A stretch of 64,000 nucleotides of DNA from Microbacterium galbinum (lineage in GTDB: Bacteria > Actinomycetota > Actinomycetes > Actinomycetales > Microbacteriaceae): NCBI RefSeq assembly GCF_023091225.1, contig NZ_JAHWXM010000001.1:2873913-2937912 (forward strand), written 5' to 3'. The notes below the pieces were generated by a model. It was not told the origin of the DNA, searched no databases, and saw only the letters and a program-made list of their open reading frames with translations. Positions within the stretch are counted from its first letter, which is position 1. Each line of letters begins with the position of its first letter. A program made the translations under genes and the position numbers. Positions 59,284-64,000 of this stretch are shown here, in pieces.

Positions 59284-60339
59284 TCATCTACTCGTGTGCG
59301 CGTCCAGGAAGTCGATGGTCTTCTGCAGGGCGGTCCGGGCATCCGGCAGGTCGAGGTGGAACTGGTACTCGTGGGGGAGCGCCGGTTCGTGCGGTGCCGG
59401 CCAGAAGAGCGTCGTGACCTCGACCCCCACCTCGTCGAGGCGCTTCGCCATCGGGATCGACTGCAGCCAGGTGAGGCCGTCACCGTTGCCGCCCGAGATG
59501 TAGGTCGCGGGGAAGTCCGCGGTCACCCAGTCCACGGTCGACATCGTCGCGCCCGTCGAGTCCTCGGCCCAGGTCTTTGTGCCGGAGTACGCCCACATCG
59601 CCGACTTGAAGCCCCAGCCGGCGATCCCGTCGAGCTGCGCGAGCGCCGACAGATCGTAGACGCCGCAGTTGAGCACGGTCGCGACCAGTTGCGAGGCCTC
59701 GATCGACGGAGTGATGTCCATGATCTCGGCGTAGTCGGGGCTCGTGATGAGCGTGGCCATCTGGCTGGCGAGCTGGGCACCGGCGGAGTCCCCGGCGAGC
59801 ACGATCCGCGTGGGATCGACGCCCAGCTCGGCGGCATGCTCGTCGATGTAGGCGAGCGCCTCGTTGAGCTGGTTCACCGCGAGCGGGTACACGCCCTCGG
59901 GGCCGATCGTGTAGTTCACGCCGATCGTCGTGTAGCCCTCGGCGGCGAGGATGCGCAGGTACGGATCGACGTTCTCCTTCGCGCCCGAGATCCAGGCGCC
60001 GCCGTGGATCCAGACGACCGTGGGCAGCGGGCCGGTGGCGGATGCCGGGGAGAAGACGTCCAGGGTCGTGTCGGCACCCCGGTCCCCGTAGGCGACGTCG
60101 AGCTGCTCGGTGAGCTCGACGTCGGGCACGTGCTTCTCCATCTCCGCCGCTGTCTCGTCACCGCCCTTGGTGAACACGGCGCGGATGATCATGGCCGACG
60201 GCCACGGGGTGAGCGAGCCGACGATCGCCACGACCGCGGCCACCCCGACGACGCAGGCGACGGCGATCTTCGTCCGCCGCCACGGACGACGCGACTTCGC
60301 GGGTCGTGCCGGTTCTGGTTCGTGGTCGTGCGCGCTCAT
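59284..60339 (-). CDS. Membrane-anchored alpha/beta-hydrolase (esterase/lipase, HGG motif)
   Basis: A 351-residue hydrolase of the hormone-sensitive-lipase type. A cytosolic basic stretch and a single membrane helix (TKIAVACVVGVAAVVAIVGS, about 24-43) anchor it. The oxyanion motif WIHGGAWISGAKENVDPY and the nucleophile elbow IVLAGDSAGAQLASQMATL are clear; the acid and His are near FPATYISGGNGDGLTWL and PAPHEPALPHEYQFHL. The catalytic domain is expected outside the membrane. Substrate unknown. Confidence 0.87.
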   Translation of the reverse strand: MSAHDHEPEPARPAKSRRPWRRTKIAVACVVGVAAVVAIVGSLTPWPSAMIIRAVFTKGGDETAAEMEKHVPDVELTEQLDVAYGDRGADTTLDVFSPASATGPLPTVVWIHGGAWISGAKENVDPYLRILAAEGYTTIGVNYTIGPEGVYPLAVNQLNEALAYIDEHAAELGVDPTRIVLAGDSAGAQLASQMATLITSPDYAEIMDITPSIEASQLVATVLNCGVYDLSALAQLDGIAGWGFKSAMWAYSGTKTWAEDSTGATMSTVDWVTADFPATYISGGNGDGLTWLQSIPMAKRLDEVGVEVTTLFWPAPHEPALPHEYQFHLDLPDARTALQKTIDFLDAHTSR

Positions 60340-60522
60340 GGGACTCCCTCTCCGCGCACCAGTGTGGCAGTACTCCGCGCGGCGACGCACGCCCGGATCG
60401 ACGCCGTGACCGAGGCGGGAATCCCCGGCCCCGCGAACCGGTCCGGTGGTCGACAGCACTTGTCCGCTGGGCGACACCCGCCCTCGCTAGCGTGAAGAGG
60501 GCCCCCGATTCCTGGAGTCCCG

Positions 60523-62271
60523 ATGCCCCGCCCTGCGCCGAACCTCGCGCCGAATCCTACTCCGACGACCGTGGGACGGGCGTTCCGCGAGGGAGTGTGG
60601 GGGCGTGGGCGTCGGCTGCGCGCGGCGCTGTCGATCGCGGGTTTCTGCGGGCATCAACTCGCCGAGGTCATGGTGCCCGTCGCGGTGGGCGTCGTGATCG
60701 ACAGCGCCATCGCTCCGCACGACCCGGTCGCGCTCGGGTGGGCGCTGGCGTTCCTCGTCGCCGTGTTCGCGGTACTGATCTGCGCGTGGCAGGTGGGTGA
60801 TCGCTCCGCCACCGTCGTCTACGCGCGCGGCGAGCACGCGCTGCGGCAGGGGGTGCTCGGGCTCGCGCTGCGCCGTCGCGTGCGCCGTCCGGCCGGCGAG
60901 GTGCTGACGATCTCCTCGTCGGATGCCGGGCAGACGGCCGGGTTCTTCTGGGTGATCGCCGAGCAGGCGGCCGCGGCGACGGCGGTGCTCGTCGCGTGCA
61001 TCACGCTGCTCGTCATCGCCTGGCCGCTCGCGATCGCCGTCGTGATCGGCACGCTCGTGCAGGCGTTCGTCGTGCACGCCATGAGCGGGGGCCTGCGCCG
61101 TCGCGGATACGCGGCGCAGAAGCAGGCCGCGCGGCTCGACGCGGTGAGCACCGACTTCGCGACCGGCCTGCGCGTGCTCGGCGCCCTGGGCGGAGCGCCC
61201 CGAGCGGCCGAACGCTACGTCGCCGAGAGCGCGGTCGCGGCCGAGGCCGCCTATCGCGCCGAGAAGGCGACGGCCGGGCTCACCGCACTGAACCTGCTGG
61301 TGAGCGGTCTCGCCTTCACCGGCATCGCGATGCTCGGCGGCTGGCTCGCGCTGGAGGGCGCGATCACGGTCGGCGGATTCGTCACGGCGATGGGGCTCGC
61401 GCAGACGATCCGCGGACCTCTGCAGGCGCTCGGCTATCTGCCGGCGCAGATCGCGAGCAAGCACGGGTCGGCGACGCGCATCGCCGAGTTCACCGCCGAA
61501 GCGGGAATGGATGCCGTCGAGGCGGGAGCGGATGCCGCCGACGCGGGAGCGGATGCCGTCGAGCGGATGCCGGTGACGGATACCGTCGCCGCGGCTGCAG
61601 GTGGAGTGGCCGCAGGTGGAGTGGTCGCGGGCGGAGTGGTCGCGCGCCTCGATGTCGACGGGCGGCCGATCGAGATCCGCGCGGGCGAGCTCACGGGGAT
61701 TCGTGCAGACCCCGCGCGGATCGCCGATCTCGCGCGTCTGTTCGGCGGACAGCGCGAGCCCGAGGTCGGCGAGCTGCTGCTGACCGGAACGGATGCCGCC
61801 CGCCTCGATGCCGAGGGTCTCCGATCCCGGGTGTTCGCCCCGCCGCACGACGCCGCGGTGTTCAGCGGCACGGCGGCCGCGAACATCGCCGATCCGATCG
61901 ACGCCGCGCACCTCGAGGCATCCGCGTTCGACGAGGTGCTGCGCCGGCTGCCCGACGGTCTCGACGAGCGCGTGGGCGAGCGCGGTCTGCGGCTCTCGGG
62001 CGGTCAGCGTCAGCGCCTTCTTCTCGCCAGGGCCCTGCACCAACCGCAACCCCTGCTCGTGCTGCACGAGCCGACCACCGCGATCGATCCCATCACCGAG
62101 GCGCAGGTCGCCGAGGGTCTCGCCCGTGACGGGCGCACGATTCTGCTGCTCACCGACCGCGCCTCGCTGCTCGCGGCGTGCGCGCGCGTGCACGATCTGA
62201 GGGACGACCCCGATCTGCGCGACGACCGCGACCGGAGGCGGGACGACCCCGATCAGAGGGACGACGTATGA
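60523..62271 (+). CDS. ABC exporter subunit with degenerate ATPase domain
   Basis: A 582-residue half-exporter. The six-helix membrane domain spans about 25-320 (SIAGFCGHQLAEVMVPVAVG, WALAFLVAVFAVLICAWQVG, GGFVTAMGLAQTIRGPLQAL). After an Ala/Gly-rich linker, the ATPase half lacks a P-loop: where GxxGxGKST is expected it reads GIRADPARIADLARLF. The Q-loop Gln is missing (FAPPHDAAVFSGT), the Walker B Asp is His515 (LLVLHEPTTAID), and the switch His is Asp (LLLTDRAS). Yet the ABC signature LSGGQRQRLLLARAL at about 491 is intact. It overlaps its partner gene by 4 bases; together they form a heterodimer. Confidence 0.88.
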   Translation: MPRPAPNLAPNPTPTTVGRAFREGVWGRGRRLRAALSIAGFCGHQLAEVMVPVAVGVVIDSAIAPHDPVALGWALAFLVAVFAVLICAWQVGDRSATVVYARGEHALRQGVLGLALRRRVRRPAGEVLTISSSDAGQTAGFFWVIAEQAAAATAVLVACITLLVIAWPLAIAVVIGTLVQAFVVHAMSGGLRRRGYAAQKQAARLDAVSTDFATGLRVLGALGGAPRAAERYVAESAVAAEAAYRAEKATAGLTALNLLVSGLAFTGIAMLGGWLALEGAITVGGFVTAMGLAQTIRGPLQALGYLPAQIASKHGSATRIAEFTAEAGMDAVEAGADAADAGADAVERMPVTDTVAAAAGGVAAGGVVAGGVVARLDVDGRPIEIRAGELTGIRADPARIADLARLFGGQREPEVGELLLTGTDAARLDAEGLRSRVFAPPHDAAVFSGTAAANIADPIDAAHLEASAFDEVLRRLPDGLDERVGERGLRLSGGQRQRLLLARALHQPQPLLVLHEPTTAIDPITEAQVAEGLARDGRTILLLTDRASLLAACARVHDLRDDPDLRDDRDRRRDDPDQRDDV

Positions 62272-64000
62272 GCGACGAGAAGCTGCCGGTCGCGAGCCGC
62301 CGCGACACCGCGCGCGGACTCCTCACGGCGCTCGGGCATCGACGGGGGCTCGTGCTGCTCGCGCTCGTGACCCTGTTCGCCGGCGTCGGGGCAGCGCTCG
62401 TCGCCCCGTGGGTGATCGGGCTCATGGTCGACGACATCGTGGCGGGCGGCACAGGGCTGCTGCCCTTCGGACTGGTGCTCGCGGCATCCGTGGTGTCGGC
62501 GGCCGTGCTCACGTGGGTGGGGCGCGTGCTGCTGGCCCGGCTGGGGCAGGGCACGATCCGGGAGGTGCGCGAGTCGGCGTTCCGCACGGCTCTCGCCCAA
62601 CCGACGTCGCGGATCGAGGCGGCGGGGACCGGTGACCTGGTGGCGCGTCTCTCGGGCGACGTGCGTGCGGTGGGCGAGGTCGTCGAGGGCGCGTTGCCCG
62701 CCTTCCTGACCGCGGTCTTCGGGATCGTGCTGAGCCTGATCGGCATGGGGGCGCTCGACGCGCGCTTCGCACTGGCGGCCCTGTGCGCCGCCCCGGTGCA
62801 GTTCTTCGCACTGCGCTGGTTCCTGCGCCGGTCCGCTCCGATCTATCGCGCGCATCGCACGGTGGTGGCCGAGCGGGGGCAGCGCACGCTCGAGGCGGTG
62901 CGCGGGGTCGACACCGTCGTCGCGCTGCGCACCGAGGAGAGGCACCTGGCCGGGATCGCCGAGGCCAGCGAGCAGGCGATCGGGCTCGAGGTGCGCGCGA
63001 CGCGGGTGCGCAACGACTTCAACGTCTTCCTCAACGGGGCCGAGTTCCTGGGGCTCGCGGCCGTTCTGGTGACGGGGTACTTCCTCGTCGCGGGCGGTCT
63101 GGTCGAGCTGGGCGCCGCGACCGCCGCCGCGCTCTACTTCCTCGGGCTCTTCGGGCCGATGAGCAGCCTGCTCTACCGGATCGACGACCTGCAGGATGCC
63201 GGCGCCAGCCTCGCGCGCCTGTTCGGAGTGATCGGCCTCCCCTCTCCCGCGCCGCGTACGCAGGAGAGGCCCGCCCGTCGCGGCGCGATCGACGTCGAGG
63301 GGCTGCGCTTCGGACATCGTCCCGATCGTGACGACCTCGCCGGTGTCTCACTGCGCGCATCGGCGGGCGAGAGGATCGCGGTGGTCGGGGCGAGCGGTGC
63401 GGGCAAGACGACGCTCGCCCGCGTGCTCGCGGGTGCGCTCCCCGTGGGCGGGGGAGACGTCCGCCACGATGGCCGCGCGATCGGGGAGTGGCACCCGCAC
63501 GACCTGCAGGATGCCGTGATCATGCTGAGCCAGGAGCCCCATGTGTTCGCGGGCACGGTGCGTGATGACCTGGGGCTGTTCGCGGATGCCGACGAGGAGC
63601 GGATGCTCGCGGTCATCGACGCGCTGGACGCGCACTGGGTCCACCGCCTGCCCGAGGGGCTCGACACTCCGGTGGGGGAGTCGGGGCATCCGCTCACCCC
63701 GGGGCAGGCGCAGCACCTGGCGCTGGTGCGGGTGGCGCTGTCGGATGCCTCGGTCGTGATCCTCGATGAGGCGACGGCGGAGGCGGGGTCGGCGGACGCC
63801 GAGATCCTCGACGACGCGGCGGCCCGGGCGATCGGTGCGCGCACGGGGATCGTGATCGCGCACCGGCTCACCCAGGCGGTGACGGCCGACCGCATCCTGG
63901 TGATGGAGGACGGGCGGATCGTGCAGTCGGGAACGCACGCCGACCTCGTCGAGACGCCGGGACCCTATGCGCGGCTCTGGGCGGCGTGGACCGCCTGGTG
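62268..64000 (+). CDS. ABC exporter subunit with intact nucleotide site (3' end missing)
   Basis: At least 577 residues; the window ends before the stop codon. The ATG at 62268 overlaps the previous stop (ATGA). A six-helix membrane domain (about 20-300: GLVLLALVTLFAGVGAALVA, ALPAFLTAVFGIVLSLIGMG) precedes an ATPase with Walker A GASGAGKTTLARVLAG (about 374), Q-loop MLSQEPHVFAGTV, Walker B VVILDEATAEAGS (about 495) and IAHRLTQ switch His. Its signature is degenerate: LTPGQAQHLALVRVAL instead of LSGGQ. It is the active-site partner of the preceding subunit. The exported substrate is unknown. Confidence 0.88.
   Translation, partial: MSDEKLPVASRRDTARGLLTALGHRRGLVLLALVTLFAGVGAALVAPWVIGLMVDDIVAGGTGLLPFGLVLAASVVSAAVLTWVGRVLLARLGQGTIREVRESAFRTALAQPTSRIEAAGTGDLVARLSGDVRAVGEVVEGALPAFLTAVFGIVLSLIGMGALDARFALAALCAAPVQFFALRWFLRRSAPIYRAHRTVVAERGQRTLEAVRGVDTVVALRTEERHLAGIAEASEQAIGLEVRATRVRNDFNVFLNGAEFLGLAAVLVTGYFLVAGGLVELGAATAAALYFLGLFGPMSSLLYRIDDLQDAGASLARLFGVIGLPSPAPRTQERPARRGAIDVEGLRFGHRPDRDDLAGVSLRASAGERIAVVGASGAGKTTLARVLAGALPVGGGDVRHDGRAIGEWHPHDLQDAVIMLSQEPHVFAGTVRDDLGLFADADEERMLAVIDALDAHWVHRLPEGLDTPVGESGHPLTPGQAQHLALVRVALSDASVVILDEATAEAGSADAEILDDAAARAIGARTGIVIAHRLTQAVTADRILVMEDGRIVQSGTHADLVETPGPYARLWAAWTAW

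Noticed and set aside
61650..61760. Frameshift or pseudogene explanation for the missing P-loop in ABC subunit 1
   Set aside because: The frame is continuous, codon use is normal, and residues before (IRAGELTG) and after (DLARLFGG) the site align with other ABC proteins in the same frame, so the loop is substituted rather than shifted.

Overview
The window is about 70% GC, densely packed, and looks like a chromosome of a Microbacteriaceae actinomycete, most probably Microbacterium. The evidence is the codon use, the many -10-like boxes placed 6-9 bases before a start codon (leaderless mRNAs), the constant recurrence of the word GCATCC/GGATGC, and small families such as DUF6458, DUF7882, DUF7218 and DUF2277. 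I see no rRNA, tRNA, CRISPR array, prophage or insertion sequence. The window opens inside one gene and closes inside another.

Layout. 1-5 kb: the end of a secreted sugar-dehydrogenase/LamG protein and a membrane protein with a repetitive extracellular part. 5-7.3 kb: a leftward three-gene operon (glycosyltransferase, endonuclease/phosphatase-fold enzyme, DUF2238-like membrane protein). 7.4-11.4 kb: an old-yellow-enzyme reductase, the ribulose-monophosphate pair hxlA-hxlB, a divergent LuxR protein fused to a histidine-kinase-type ATPase, and DUF2277, bracketed by two copies of a long hairpin element. 11.4-16.3 kb: DedA, a large LuxR regulator, a PPOX-fold stress protein, a rifampin ADP-ribosyltransferase (arr) and small proteins.

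16.3-23.7 kb: a five-gene leftward catabolic operon (mannonate/fructuronate dehydrogenase, Zn-dehydrogenase, MHS transporter, ManD dehydratase, KDG kinase) with a divergent LacI regulator. It fits L-gulonate or hexuronate breakdown to KDG-6-phosphate. 23.8-25.3 kb: a TetR-controlled membrane-protein operon that starts with a ten-residue leader ORF. 25.4-36.1 kb: stress-type small proteins, two surface glycoside-hydrolase-like proteins (GH114 lipoprotein and LAxTG-anchored GHL10), an FMN reductase, a drug exporter, a YbdK ligase, CsbD and an HNH/DUF222 nuclease. 36.1-36.7 kb is a non-coding island of repeats.

36.7-42 kb: a LysR regulator divergent from bifunctional PutA, then an FBP zinc-finger protein. 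42-48.7 kb: a sugar ABC importer with a GH3 beta-glucosidase under a divergent LacI regulator. 48.8-52.7 kb: tryptophan degradation to anthranilate (tryptophan dioxygenase, an amidohydrolase in the formamidase position, kynureninase) ending in a PaaX-type regulator. 52.8-59.3 kb: a second glutamate-cysteine-ligase-like gene, amidase, agmatine deiminase, TetR and a PLP amino-acid decarboxylase. 59.3-64 kb: a membrane-anchored esterase and a two-subunit ABC exporter whose ATPase halves have lost complementary motifs.

The features I rate most worth following are the asymmetric ABC pair, the twin hairpin element with a fixed 16-base loop, tandem repeats that place a stop codon in all three frames at the ends of two genes, the leader-ORF/TetR operon, the ATPase-LuxR fusion beside hxlAB, and the amidohydrolase that probably replaces kynurenine formamidase.
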